From assembly GCA_963277665.1 (NCBI GenBank), contig OY728122.1, forward strand, positions 2,128,356,024 to 2,128,420,023: a stretch of 64,000 nt of DNA. Reading direction: 5' to 3'. The translations under genes and the position numbers were made by a program. This document shows positions 26,615 to 38,450 of the stretch, one piece after another. The stretch is from Viscum album (taxonomy: Eukaryota > Streptophyta > Magnoliopsida > Santalales > Viscaceae). The notes under the pieces were generated by a model. It was not told the origin of the DNA. It ran no database searches and saw nothing but the letters and a program-made list of their open reading frames with translations. Within the stretch, counting starts at the first letter, position 1; every line of letters begins with the position of its first letter.

Positions 26615-27060
26615 TGGATCTGCAAAAAAGTTTAAAAATTAAATCTTAAAGTAAATTAATTTTTCATAAAATTTGTGAAGGAATTTGAAAAATTGGCTAA
26701 GGAATTTAGGCGTGCAATTCCCATAGTTGGCACAAAAGACTCCTTCGGTTGCACAAGTATTGGGCATGCATGTATCACTGCGCAAGTCCAAATACCTTAA
26801 TATAAGTGCGGGGAAAGAAACAAGAAGCGTGGACAAGTGAAAGTCGGGAGTCCACTTGCGCGCCGAGAGAAAAAAAACAAGTGTGAGACGGGTGCTTTGC
26901 GCAAACTGATGCCATCTATTTATAGACAATTTCGTACCCCTACACGCCGGACCCTGCCCACCCAAAGCCCATTTGCGCACCATACCCTGCTCACCCTAAT
27001 TTCCTTTTTTTTCTCGTTTTCCTCAGAGTCAAATACTCATTTCTTTTTGGATCCAACTCT
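26615..27060. promoter_or_regulatory. Leader and promoter region of the antisense gene
   Basis: About 450 bp between the antisense start and the 3' LTR. It holds a minus-strand TATA box (26917-26924) and a strong minus-strand splice acceptor at its left edge, so it probably includes a 5' leader intron. CTTGCGC/GCGCAAG words like those in the element's LTR recur here (near 26780 and 26855). Confidence 0.5.
26917..26924 (-). promoter_or_regulatory. TATA box of the antisense gene
   Basis: Minus strand reads GTCTATAAATAGATGGC, a textbook plant TATA box, some 300 bp upstream of the candidate start codon. It points away from the 3' LTR, so the antisense gene would have its own promoter rather than use the LTR. 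Confidence 0.6.
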
Positions 27061-27070
27061 GAGGGGGGAA
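27061..27070 (+). other. Polypurine tract of element C
   Basis: GAGGGGGGAA lies two bases before the right LTR. It is the expected plus-strand primer site for reverse transcription and confirms that the element reads in the plus direction. Confidence 0.75.
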
Positions 27071-27072
27071 TT

Positions 27073-29288
27073 TTTTGAATGCTCTTTTTTAATCACATAG
27101 TCTAAAAGAAATGAAAAGGGAAATACCTCAAACAAAGAAGATTCACCCTTTGAATAAACATAAAAAAAGGGAATGGGATGAACAAGGAGAACATGGCCCA
27201 TAGGTCGTGCAAGTTCTAGCATGGTCGCGCAAGTATACATGCGCGTCGCCCAAAGGTTCATCCAGGTGACTTGCGCACCCTCTTTTCAAATCACCCATAT
27301 TCTTCTCCAGCCTACAAATACCCCCGGTGGTCCCCCCATTTGAGGGAGGATTTTTTCCAAAATTCAGATACAGAGATCAGAACGCCCAAGTCTCTTCTTC
27401 ATGTTTTCCAAACACTTGTAAGGTAATTATTTACCTAGAATGGAAGGTCTAAACAAGAGTAAAAAGATCTAAGTGTTATAATTCACTAAGACTTGCGCGC
27501 CTATGTATTTTACCCTTAAGGGAAATGGACACACTTGCGCGCCTCCTTACCTACACATTGAAACTTTCACGCCACTCTTTTAGAAGTACCCCGGGATAAT
27601 TCTAAAGGCTTTGGTCAAGGATCTCCAAACTATTACCCTACTGGTTAATCGTTTCCCAAGTATATAGGTGTCGCGCATGTATACTTGTGCGACCAAGACT
27701 TGCACGCCCATGCAGTACTTGCACGCCCCCCTGGACTTGGGCACCGTTCTATTTTTGGGTGCCCTTCCTGCCCATTTCACCTCTCTTATGCCATTCCACC
27801 TCTCCTATTCAAAATTTCGTCTTCAAGACACTCTTCAAAGTCATTTATGGCATGTTTTCTTGATTTAATTCCTTATCTTAAAGGAATTCTGTGGAACATC
27901 TCTCAAAACCTAGTGATTAACACATCTTTATGTCACTAAAGATAGAGATTTCATTCATTAAACCTCATCATTTAAGATGAGAGAACCCTATTCATGGGCC
28001 TCCATTTCAGGAGTAATCCCCAGTCATAATTTTCCTTAACATGGGCCTCCTTTTCAGAAGTAAGCCCCAGTCATAATTCCCTTAACCTGGGATTCCGTTT
28101 CTGGAAAAATCCATAGTTTCAAATCTAAAAATATGGGCATCCTTTTTTAGGAGTAAGACCCAAGTCCCTTAATTATAAAATTCCCTTAACCTCGGGATCC
28201 TCCTTAGGAGTTAAGACCCAGTTTTCAAATCCCTTTAACCTGGGCCTCCTCCTTAAGAGTAATCCCCAGTCTTAATTTCTCTTAACCAGTCCTAATTTAC
28301 TTTTGATCTGGGATTCCTTATCAGGAGTAAAACCCAATCATAAGTCCCCTCCTAACATGGGAATCTTATTTAGGAGTAATCCCCAAGATTAGAGTATCCA
28401 AATCTCTATAAAGTACATATACCTTTATGGACCCTGTTCCTGGATTTCATCCCTGAAGTAAATCTTAATGTTAATCTGTTTGGGGAGTCATACATTCATA
28501 ATCCCCACATCATTTCTTATCATTGCATCTTTCATGGAACAATTGTCAGATTTTACCAACACCTCTTGTTTCTCACACCGAGCATGAATCACGTGAAATT
28601 AGAGTGTATAAGTAATTATGATATCTTTCTTTGAGCCATCAATCATAAACATCATACTCCCTTACTCGAACTACGTGGGTTCTGATTCCTTTTATAAACA
28701 AAGGATATGTAGGTAGCCCATATGAGGGTATGATCCCAACTCTGTAATAATCCATGTCTTTCTGAATGACAATAAACTTCAAGTTCCCCACTGAGTGGAT
28801 TTAAAACCAGAATGGTCATCATAATGACCAAGAGATATCTATATAATGTATTAAAGGATACCATTGACTACTAATCTCTAGCAAATACAGATGATTTTCT
28901 ATTGATTAAGAACCTCAAATACATATAAAAGATTCTCTAAATTCCCTACATATTAATCATTGATTGTCGGATCTAAAGGAAAGATCATTTTATACATGGT
29001 AATTAAATAAGGATTTACGAACATAACATAAATCTACAAACAGAGTCCCGGAGTAGACAATAATTCCCCTAAAAAATGTGTGATGAGTCCGACCTCTCAT
29101 CCTCTCAACCAATGAAAATTATTATGCCTCATTGTTCCACAACTAATGAACGCCTACCATTGTAATGTAGTTCCAAATGGATATGGAATCATTGGATGTT
29201 TCCGGTTCTACGAACAGACCCGTTAGAAACCGATTGGAATGTTTGAACCATAAATTAACGAGGTCATTCCCATTTCCAGAGGGAAATA
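27073..29288 (+). repeat. Element C right (3') LTR
   Basis: Full-length match to 6628-8849, starting after the polypurine tract and ending GGGAAATA. The first bases are altered (TTTTGAATGCTC for TGTTGACACTCC). The hairpin repeat block lies at about 27993-28384. The likely target duplication ATAGG (29289-29293, against ACTGG on the left) follows, after which the LTR of element B resumes. Confidence 0.83.
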
Positions 29289-31411
29289 ATAGGAAATAAG
29301 TCAATCACATCAATGATAATGATTGAATGTCAAGAATCATATCACATAGGTATACATCATTCATATAGATATAGAGATGATCATATGTAGTTACTGATTC
29401 ATCTAATCTATCTAACCCACGTAGGATTCCAGTACAATTGTCATCGCCGCTAACCCAAGGAGGATTCCATTATAATTGTCGTCACTTCCAAACCAATGGA
29501 GGATTCCAATACAGTTTTCTTCACTGTCGAACCCACAGAGGATTTCTGTACAGTTGCAATCGCTACAGAACCCACGGAGGATTCCAGTACAGGTGTCATC
29601 ATTGTCGCTTCCAACTCTAGGGTTCCTGCACACAACACGCTCGATTCCGGGAGGGTACGCTCCCCGAGCAAAGGGGTAGATACATCAAATATCACAATGT
29701 TCATAGTTGATGTATCTCAAAGTTCCATCTTGTCAAAAGGAACACAAAACGACAGACGGAAGTTCAATCAGACGCCCGGTCTGAGAGATACTGGCTTTTC
29801 CATTCTAGGGGCCCTGTTGGAGTCACACTCTTTCCAAACCTAGCCATTTTCCAAATTTGTCCAAAACCCACTTAGAGTATCTCAAAATTCCCGCTTCTTC
29901 GTGAGGGTCCCCATTCCGCAGACGGCGCATCGATCAGACACACGGTCTTAAGGTTATTCACGTTTAAGTTAAAACGGGCCCGACCACTTGAGCCCAGTGG
30001 GCTGGTGGGTTGGGTCAACCAGGTTTTGGTGGGTCCGACCAAGTAGTGGGTCGGACCGGATCAGTGAATCTTGCGGCCCAGCCTGAGAGGGTGCGGCCCG
30101 TCCCGGTGCAGCGTGACCCGGCTGGCCGAGCACTGCAGGGGGGTGGGGGGTGCCCCCCGGTCTCCCGAACCGGTGGCGCCAAGCGACACCACCCTCTTAT
30201 TCGGCCGGCCAAAACCATCCGGTATTTTAGGCGCAAGCAGTCCGCACGGGCGGGCCGTGGTTTTTCTGCACATGGCCGGTGCGCGGCCGCCACCTTCGCT
30301 CTTCACCACCACATCCAACGTGCCTCAATCGCAAATAAATTCAGGAAAACATCGGAGGGTCATCAGGCCGTGTTCATTCACCCCATGCCCTCCGCATTTG
30401 GTGGTATCAATTGGCCAATTTTATTTCAAATAATTTAATAGATATGAGATAAATTATTCAATTATAAATTATATGAAACCCCTGCCTCGAAATAAGGTTC
30501 GCGGTAGTTGGGTGTCGCGGAAGATGGAGTCATTGGGAGATGACGTCAACTTGTTGATGTCGGGAAAGAAGGAGCCGAGGATAGCACATCGTCGGCGTCC
30601 TTGCGGGTGGCTCCTTCTCATTTGGCTTGGCCGAAGATCGAAAGAGACGATCTTCATTCATCGGTGGTTCTTTTTTAGAAGGATAATGTTCTTCTTTGAA
30701 GAGAGGAACTCCTTCAAATTCTCAAGAGCACTCCCCCAAAAATCCTCTCAACACAACAAGTGCCCAAACAAAAATAATAGCTAACGCTATTACTTTATTC
30801 ACACATAAATTTTTAAAATTCAAACACTTTAACTAATTAATTGGAGGATTAAACTCATTAATTAAAAGTGGTGGAAAAAATTAATGGGAGAGAGGGAGGT
30901 GGAATGTTCACATAAATAAGGGGAGAGTTTTCAAATTAATTAAGGGGGTTTAATGGTGGTTTAAGGAGTTGAATGGATAGGGGATCATGTTGGACCCACC
31001 ACAAAAATATCCTCCCATCGGAGGTTATGTGGGTGTGGGCCCCACCTCAAACTCCCCTTGGGAGGAAATAACCACCAAACATAAATAAAATTGTGTATTA
31101 CAAATTTAATTTATTTTATTCTAAATCCCCAAAAATTGACTCTCAACCCGCATAAAATGCAACTATGGTAATGGTCCCCTTAAGCGAATACCGGAGCCGC
31201 GAGTTCATTGGTTCCCTCAGATTTCAATTCCCAGCAACAGTTCAAAAGATAGAAAAACCGAAACGTATGTTTACTGAATGTACCCGAACTAAACTTCAGA
31301 AATTGATTCCGAGCAAACCGGGCCTCGGAATCAAGTGAATTCAAAAACCAAAGACTCATGAAATTCCAAAGAATTACGAAAAAAATTCCTTGAAATTTTC
31401 GGGCCTTTACA
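29289..31411 (-). repeat. Element B left (3') LTR, second segment
   Basis: Resumes at GTCAATCACATCAATGATAATG, which matches 57788 onward in the right LTR, and ends CTTTACA before the pol terminus. It includes a 39-bp tandem repeat (29416-29620), a GC-rich part (30000-30310) and an AT-rich end. Together with 5947-6627 it gives about 2.8 kb, close to the 2982 bp of the right LTR. Confidence 0.8.
29416..29620 (-). repeat. 39-bp minisatellite in element B LTR
   Basis: Five units of about 39 bp built on ACCCACGGAGGATTCCAGTA plus a GTCGTCGC-like tail. The matching block in the right LTR is at about 57900-58066. Because 39 is a multiple of three, it stays open in several frames, which creates spurious repeat-like ORFs. 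Confidence 0.75.
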
Positions 31412-31485
31412 TTACTCCCACCTCAGGACTTTACGTCCCCATAAAGCTACACCACACACTATGGAAACAAATGGGGGTACTGAAC

Positions 31486-31914
31486 TCACATCTGAGCCTC
31501 CCGCTCCCAAGATCTCTCTAGGAGGATCCTGTGCTGCCAGCGAATGTGAACCAAAGGAATCGACCACCCACGTATGACCCTCTCCTGTCGATCCTCAATC
31601 TCCACCGGGACCTCTGTGAATGTCGCCCTGACATCAATGTCTAGCTCCTCGTGGTCGATGATGTGGGTCAGGTCATGCACTTATCTCCTCAGCTGAGATA
31701 TGTGGAAGATGTCATGCACCCGGTGCAACTGAGATTGAAGGGCCATGTGGTAATCCACCTCTCTTACTCTGTTGAGGACCTGGAAAGGACCGATTAAGTG
31801 AAAAGATAATTTGCCTCCCCATCCAAATCTCCGTAGACCTCGTCGATGTGAGACCCATAGGAAAAACATGGTCTCAATCCTCAAACTCCAGTGGTCTCCA
31901 TCTTCTATCAGCAT
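31486..31914 (-). pseudogene. Element B integrase C-terminus and chromodomain
   Basis: Minus-strand segments GPFQVLNRVREVDYHMALQ and VHDIFHISQLRR are the GPY/F-type integrase tail. After a stop, EVPVEIEDRQERVIRGWS and IPLVHIRWQH give a chromodomain of the chromovirus type. Chromodomains bind modified histone tails and bias integration toward heterochromatin. Frames are broken. Confidence 0.78.
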
Positions 31915-31989
31915 AGGACTTCTGTCTGCTCTGTCCAGCCTTCATCCACTCCTGGATGTTCTACACCTTCTCCATTGTAGCCTGCACCA

Positions 31990-32650
31990 TCTCTGGTCCT
32001 ACAAGTGCTGACTACCATAGTTCAGTCTAGCACAAAGGTGATCAGTAAGGTCGAATGTACAATGCCTTGTATGGTGCCATCCCGATGGTGGAGTGGTAGC
32101 TGTTGTTGATCGCAAACTCCACCAAGGGTAAATGATCCTACCACCTTCGACCAAATTCAAGGACACATGCACAGAGCATTTCCTCGAGATTCTGAATTGT
32201 CCTCTCAGTCTGTCCATCCATCTGAGGATGGAAGTTGGTGCTTAGACGTAGCTGCATCCCAAAAGCCTCCTGTAACCACTTCCATGGTCGGGAAGTGAAA
32301 CGAGCATCACGGTCGGAAATGATAGAAGATGTCACAACATGAAACTATACGATCACTTAAATGTAGAGGTGTCCCATGATATCTACTAAGACCTACTCTC
32401 AGATCGGTAGGAAGTGGGCCAACATGGTGAGTCTGTCTACGATCACCCAGATATAGTCATGTCCTCTGGATGTACGTGGAAGCCCCGTCACAAAATCCCT
32501 ATATATCCCGTCCCACTTCCACACTGAGACCTCTAAGGGTTGTACCAAGCCTACTGGTACTGGGTGCTCTACCTTCACTTGCTGACAAGTGAGGCATCGC
32601 GAAACAAACTATGCTTCAACCTTCTTCATACCCAGCCACCAATGTTGTCT
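31990..32650 (-). pseudogene. Element B integrase core
   Basis: SSIISDRDARFTSRPW (second catalytic Asp) and HPQMDGQTERTIQNLEE (catalytic Glu region) are clear at 32138-32335. The upstream part up to about 32600 shows the ISMDF-type region only after correcting stops. It closely parallels the integrase of element A. Confidence 0.75.
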
Positions 32651-32999
32651 TCTGAGGTCCTGGTACATCGTTGCCACTCATGGATGTACCGCTAGAGGGG
32701 AATTGTGAAACTCCCTCATCACCTCCTCTTGTAATGCAACTGGTACCATGGTACACCCTCTGAAGATGATGATGTGCTCCCCTCCTTCAAAAAACCCATT
32801 ATGTGCCTGCCCTTAGGATATCTAATCACGTCGCGTCTCACAGTCAATGTCCCCACGATGTGCCTCTCTGAATCGCTAAAGAAGAGGATGAGTGACTGCG
32901 AGAGACTGAAGATAGGCTGCTCCATTAATATGCACAAAGGATATCTGCAACGTGGCTAGCTACTCTATTTCATCTCATAGTAGATGAATTCCTGATCTT

Positions 33000-33560
33000 C
33001 TAATGAGAGCATCAGCTACAATGTTCCCCTTCCAAGGAGTGTATACTATCTCAAAGTCATAATCCTAGAGGAACTCAAGCCATCGTCGTTTTCTCAGGTT
33101 CTGGTCCTTCTGCGAGAAGATGTACCTGAGACTCTGGTTGTTAGAATAGACTATAAAGTGCTCGCCCCTCAGATAGTGCTACCACATCTTCAAAGAGAAG
33201 AACACTGCTGCTAACATCGGGTCATGGGAATCATAGTTCTTCTTATGTTGTCTCAACTTCCGTGAACCATATGCGATCACTGCTATCTCCTGCATCAGGA
33301 CACACCCGAGTCTGGTCTCTGATGCGTCGCAGTAAACTACGTACCCAAGGCCCTCCTATGGTAGCCTCAATATGGGTGCACTGTTCAATCTATGCCTCAG
33401 CTGTTGAAATCTCTGCTGACATCTATATGACCACACGAAGGATTTACCCTTCTTTGTCAAAGCTGATAGTGGTGTTGCTACTTTGGAGAAGTCTGTCACA
33501 AATCTCCAATAGTACCCGGCCAGACCCCGGAAACTCCACACCTCCATCATGCTCCTGGGT
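33000..33560 (-). pseudogene. Element B RNase H
   Basis: [37 protein letters not shown] and [18 protein letters not shown] at 33356-33550 mark the RT thumb/RNase H start. Further segments toward 33050 match the A copy. Many stops. Confidence 0.72.
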
Positions 33561-34207
33561 GGCTCCTAAGCAAGCACTGCTTCAATCTTCACTGGATCCA
33601 CTACAACTCCCGGAACCAAGATGAAGTGTCCCATAAAGTGAACCTCTTGAATCTAGAAATGGAACTTCGAGAGCATACTATAAAGCTGGTGCTCTATGGG
33701 TCTATCCAGTACAGCCCACAAGTGGTGGGCATGCTCCTCCTCAATAGTCGATTAAATTAGTATGTCGTCGATGTAGATTACAAAAAAAAGATCGAGGTAA
33801 GGCTGGGAGATCCTGTTCATGATACTCATGAACACTACTGGTGTGTTGGTTATGCCAAAAGGAATAACAAAGAACTTGTAGTGGCCATACCGACACATGA
33901 AGGTCATCCTATGCACAACTTCATCTCGGACTCTGAGCTAATGATAGAATGAACTAAGTACTATTTTCGAGAACCATCATGCTCCCTTGAGTTGATCAAA
34001 GAGGTCATCAATCCTCGGTAGTGGGTACTTGTTCTTCACGGTCACCTGATTCAGGCGACGGTAGTCGATACACAGTCTCAAGCTCCCATCCACCTTCTTA
34101 GAGAACAAAATCGGAGAAGCACAGGGTGAAACACTAGGTCGGATAATTCCCTTCCACTGTAAGTCCTTCAGTAGTACCTGAAGATCACGAAGCTCAATGG
34201 GAGCCAT
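33561..34207 (-). pseudogene. Element B reverse transcriptase
   Basis: The N-terminal half is open at 33977-34207 ([54 protein letters not shown]). The catalytic motif YIDDILI is intact at about 33762-33780, in a different frame. Upstream it joins the protease linker. Confidence 0.8.
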
Positions 34208-34930
34208 ATGTTATGCTGGAGTAGATATCAGTGTTTTCTCATAGTATAGGTCAATGTAGAAGTCTACCTCTCAGCGAGGAGGTAGTCCTGGAATGTCGTC
34301 AGGAAAGTCTTCCACATACTGATCCACCACAACAGGAAATCTCAGACTCTGCATATCAAATGCTCTTAGGATGAGACTAGCCAACTGATGTGAGATCAGT
34401 TGCCATCTCCTCTGCAAAAGTCCATCCTATGCTCCAAAGGCTCCCTTCTCGACGGTGATGGTGAACCTGCTCCCATCCGTGTTGATACACCGCATCTTGC
34501 ACATAATATAGTCGATCAGAGCCTGGATTGTAGGCAACCAGTCAATACCTAAGATGACATCGTAAGACCTCGACGCCGCTACAAAAAGATCCATATCGAA
34601 GCTCTCGCCTCCTAGAGTATTCTCACACTACCAACACGAGTGCGTGATCACCGAGTCTGCTCCCGTATGAGTCTCTTTCCGTAAGGATCGAGCCAACAGC
34701 TCTGTCAGAATCCCTGAGCTCCGAACAAGGGTAGTAGCAATAAAATAATGACTCGCTCCTGTTTCTATGAGTACAGAAGTACTGGGGGATTAGACAAATA
34801 TAGTACCTTGAATCATCTCTGGTGCGTCGTGGTCGTAGGCCTCAACTACCTGTAGTTGAGCCTGCGCTTGTCTGCTAGCTCACTGTGGTTGAGGTGGTCC
34901 TCCTGGTGGTGGTGGTGGTGGTAGATCCTC
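34208..34930 (-). pseudogene. Element B protease and gag-pol linker (5' part lost to element A)
   Basis: The retropepsin active site reads IETGASH, with Glu (codon 34765-34763) in place of the catalytic Asp of DTGAS. The region after it parallels A (41200-41760). The sequence ends in a GGT-repeat linker interrupted at 34931 by element A. The remainder continues at 55766. Confidence 0.7.
34926..34930. repeat. Target-site duplication of element A (left)
   Basis: TCCTC precedes the left LTR and CCCTC (55761-55765) follows the right LTR. One mismatch in five. Joining the flanks restores the gag-pol linker of element B in line with that of element A. Confidence 0.7.
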
Positions 34931-37900
34931 TGTCACAACCCGTCCTCGGGGCCCGTGCCGTGACTACCCCAAGCCCGCCTTCCATATGCCAGGGGCTGGT
35001 GACTAGCACCAAGGCGTAAATCCTAGAAAAAGGGAAGGAATTGCCTTTGAAAAGTAACCAAACACCACAGAGCAAGCAAGCAGAAGAAGTAAACACTAAG
35101 TAAAAACTGGTACAACAGTAAGTGCGGAAAAGTAAGTCGGCCAGTATACAAACCCAAACTGAAAGTAAAGTACAACTAGAAAGGGAAAACAACAACTGAA
35201 AAGTAATGCCGCAACGTCGAGATATCCACTGGAAATCCCACCTGAAGGGTGGGTACAGAAAGCCGCCACTACTCCTCGGGTGCAGCCGACCGCTCTGAGT
35301 ATGTCCCGCCCAGTGGTCCACCTCCAGGTACCATCTTTCTCCGCAAGCCTCCACCACGATCAGCGCTGTTCATCGTATGTAACCAACACAACGTAGTGTG
35401 GGCATAGCCCGTGCAGGGGTGAGTATATGCTACTCAGTAGGGACCCCGAGACCCCCGAAGGTCTCCCAGAATCCACAAAGGATAAACCAAAAAGGAAAGA
35501 TACAATCACGAAGTAACATCCGACACCTCTTAGGTATATGCCCACACATATACCTAAGTCATCAATTCTCGCTCGGCTCCAACATCTGAGCTCAAGTAAA
35601 ACCCAGTCCACACAGGAAGGCAAAACGTAAATCCACACAGGATAGCACAACACAATCCACAAAGGAAAGTAAACAGGATTCAGCTCACACAGGTATACTT
35701 ATTCATATGACGATAAAGATGACCATATATGTCCACTGATCCATCTAAGCCGTCAGACCCACAAAGGATCGATAGGTACTAACCCTCGCAATGACGCACA
35801 AAGGATCTGGCCCACAATGGATCGATAGGTAAGTAATCCCCTCAACGACCCACATAGGATCTGACCTAGAAAGGATCAATAGGTAACTAACCCCAGCAAA
35901 GACCCACACAGGATCAGACCCACACAGGAACTATAGGCGCTGGCCCACATAGGACCGTTGAGCGCTGACCCACAGAGGATCGGACCCACACAGGATTGGT
36001 AGCACGGAGCCACAAAGGATCACTGAGTGTTGTAGTCATCGCGGTCGAATCCACTGAGGATCTCTGCACAGTCGTCGTCATCACAGTAGCAGTTGCAGCC
36101 AGCTCTAGGGTTCCCGCACACAGCAAGCTCGTTCGGGAGGGTCCGCTCCACGAGCCGAGAGGCTGATACATCAACTGACACCCAGTCCAATGTTTATGTA
36201 TCCAAAAGTTCCGTATCGTCAACAGGAACTCAACGCAACTGACGACGCGTCAATCGGACGTCCGATCTGAGAGTGATTGGCTTTTTCATCCCAGGGGCCC
36301 GGTTGGTTTTTAAGTCGAAACCTACCTGACTGTACTCCACCTGCGTCCAAACCTTGGGAAAAGTAAGCCAAAAGATCTGTCTCACTTAGAGGTATTCAAT
36401 AATGTCGACGGCACGTCAATCGGACGTCCGAAGCTCAAGATATTAGCGTTTCCGCTTCGAGGGCCCGGTTGGTTTCGTGTACGAACCAACCCGACCGAAC
36501 CTAAAGTATTCCGAAACCTTGGGTGTCATATACCAAAACGACCCTCTCGATCCAAGGATCACATCTCTACTGACGGCGCGTCGTTTGGAGACCCGTATCT
36601 CATGTTATGAGCAAAAGACCAAAAAGGTCCGAAAACGGGGGGTCTGGGCCCGGACCGACCCAGCCCAACCCCCCTGGGTCGACCCGACCCGGGTACGGGT
36701 CCGACCCGGCTATGCGCGACCCGGCCCGGCCCGGCCTGGGCGCGACCCGGCTGGACGGTCTGGCAGCTCGGCGCTGGCGGAGCGGCCGCACCCAAGGAGT
36801 TGGGTCCCCCTGCGCGGGGGCCGCTCCATGTCACCAGACACAGCGCAAGGCCTCGTCCCTTCGCCGCGGTCCCGCGCGGCCATGGGACCGGCTCTCGCCG
36901 CCGCGGCGGGTCTTCCTGGCGGCGTGCTGGGCACCGGCGGGAATTTCTGCGGACCACCGGACGCGCTCCGGTGGTCCGTTTTGCCTGCGGTTTGCGCCTA
37001 CGGCTCTCCCGGGATCCAAACTCTGTTGCGAAGGCCTCCAATCACCATTCTAATCCCATTTCATAAACGCCGTTAATCCACGCATCAACGAAAAACTGTG
37101 GAGGGTTGTCGGGCCGTGTTTGATTGGCCCGCACCCTCTGCGTTAGGTGATAACAATTGGGAATAATATTCAACACATGAAAACATAACAAGGCACAATT
37201 TTAATAGATTAAAATTGAACATTGATCCAGATTATTTGTTTTAGAAGGAACAATCATGGGAATAAATATTATTATAAAATAAAACCCCTACCTCGTAGCT
37301 ATCGTCGGATGAGAGTTTGTCGCGGAATTGACCGTCGCGGAAGAAGAGGATCGTCGCGTCGGGGAAGGTCGTCGCGTCGTCGCAGAAGGGCGTCGCGTCG
37401 ACGATCTCCGGGGGTTAAAGAAAACACACGGATTTAATTTCACGAATTAAATCCATGTTAAGGATAAAATCCACAAAGTAAAAATGTAAAAGATCCAAAA
37501 TCTCCTACCTCAAGCAGTTGAAGATCGGAGATTGTTGCGGGGAAGAACGTCGTGGAAGAAGCGTCGTGGATGGAGAATCGTCAGCGTTGCGGAACACAGT
37601 GTCGCGTCGTCGATCTCTGAGGGTCCGACGTTCTTCGCGTTCTTTGTATTCTTCATGTTCTTCGAGTTTTCGCGTTCTTCACGGAGGGGAATGAAGGTAC
37701 AGATTCTCCAAATCCTCTCAACAATCAACCCGTCAACAAAAGAAAAGGTGTTGGTCTTATTTTATAATTATACCAACAGTTTGAAAAACAGGTTAAGAAA
37801 CGAAGCATTAATTCGGTGAATTAATGGTAACATCTTAAAAGTCCATTTAATAGGAGCGTTTAAGAGTTTTAGAAAACTCCCAAGTTGACTTTCATTAATG

Positions 37901-38403
37901 AGGAGTTTCCGCGGGTGTGTTACTTAGAGGAAAAGAAATGGTGGGGCTCGTGCGGGCCCCACCTCACAAATATTCTACCAAGAGGGTAGGATATTTTGGA
38001 TTGCACCCTATCCGCTTCAACTTAGCTCAAGTGGCATTAAGTGGCTTTTAAGTGGCTTTAAGTGAAATAAAAATAAAGTTGTCTCACCACATTATTTTAT
38101 TTCATAACTTAACCCCAAAAATTTAAAATCCTGACCCGAGAAAATGCAACTCCGGAAGAGGCGTTTCTAAGAAAATATCGGCACTGCGATTCCAGCGGTG
38201 CCCTTGGAATTTGATTCCGAGCACCGGTTCAAAAGTCAAAAAAAAACCACTCGTTCGTTCACTGAACGTACCCGAGCCAAACTTCGGAAAATGATTTCGG
38301 GCACACCGGGCCTCGGAATCAGGTGCCGTCAGAAAATACGTTCTTGTAAAATTCCAAGGAAATTTAAGAAAAAAAATTTACTTGAAATTTACGGGTCTTT
38401 ACA
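34931..38403 (-). repeat. Element A left (3') LTR
   Basis: Starts TGTCACAACCCG and ends GGGTCTTTACA. It contains, left to right: the conserved TCACGACCCGTCCTCGGGGC end block; a tandem ACCCACAAAGGATC region (35755-36035); three diverged units of about 165-170 bp headed by GACGGCGCGTC-type words (36240, 36408, 36573); a GC-rich segment rich in GACCCGGC (36640-36800); and a CGTCG-rich triplet block (37310-37410). No gene is credible here. Confidence 0.87.
35755..36035 (-). repeat. Tandem GACCCACAAAGGATC repeats in element A LTR
   Basis: Repeated GACCCACA(A/C)AGGATC units, arranged as longer units of about 54-62 bp with GATAGGTAACTAACCCC between them. The right LTR carries the same block at about 53160-53435. 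Confidence 0.7.
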
Positions 38404-38421
38404 TCACTCCCACCTCAGGGA
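38404..38421 (-). other. Polypurine tract of element A
   Basis: Minus strand CTGAGGTGGGAGTGA directly precedes TGTAAAGACCC, the first bases of the 3' LTR. The equivalent site of element B (31412-31428) reads almost the same. Confidence 0.7.
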
Positions 38422-38450
38422 TTTACGTCCCCGTAAAGATACATCATAAA

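Larger units (their letters stand above)
6628..29288 (+). mobile_element. Element C: Tat-lineage Ty3/Gypsy retrotransposon (about 22.7 kb)
   Basis: Two LTRs of about 2.2 kb (6628-8849 and 27073-29288) flank an 18-kb interior that reads in the plus direction. The order is ORF1-like region, gag, protease, RT, RNase H, archaeal-type RNase H, integrase, tandem-repeat block, antisense gene, polypurine tract. The second RNase H after the normal one is the diagnostic mark of the Tat clade (which includes Ogre and Retand). Very large size, 3' tandem repeats and an antisense ORF downstream of pol are also known from Tat elements. It sits inside the left LTR of B with an imperfect target duplication (ACTGG/ATAGG). 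All ORFs are broken. Confidence 0.88.

Noticed and set aside
26639..26983. 114-codon minus-strand ORF before the 3' LTR of element C
   Set aside because: It spans the minus-strand TATA box and probable leader of the antisense gene and has no recognisable motif.
29412..29704. Repeat-containing ORFs resembling a small repeat protein
   Set aside because: They are translations of the 39-bp LTR minisatellite, open on both strands because the unit length is a multiple of three.
30010..30438. Overlapping ORFs on both strands
   Set aside because: Same reason: GC-rich part of the LTR of element B, no motif, not kept in the right LTR.
36477..37076. Long ORFs on both strands in a GC-rich stretch
   Set aside because: They overlap in several frames, consist of Pro/Arg/Gly-rich low-complexity translation, and lie in an LTR. 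GC-rich DNA lacks stops by chance. The homologous part of the other LTR (54017-54544) has different frames.
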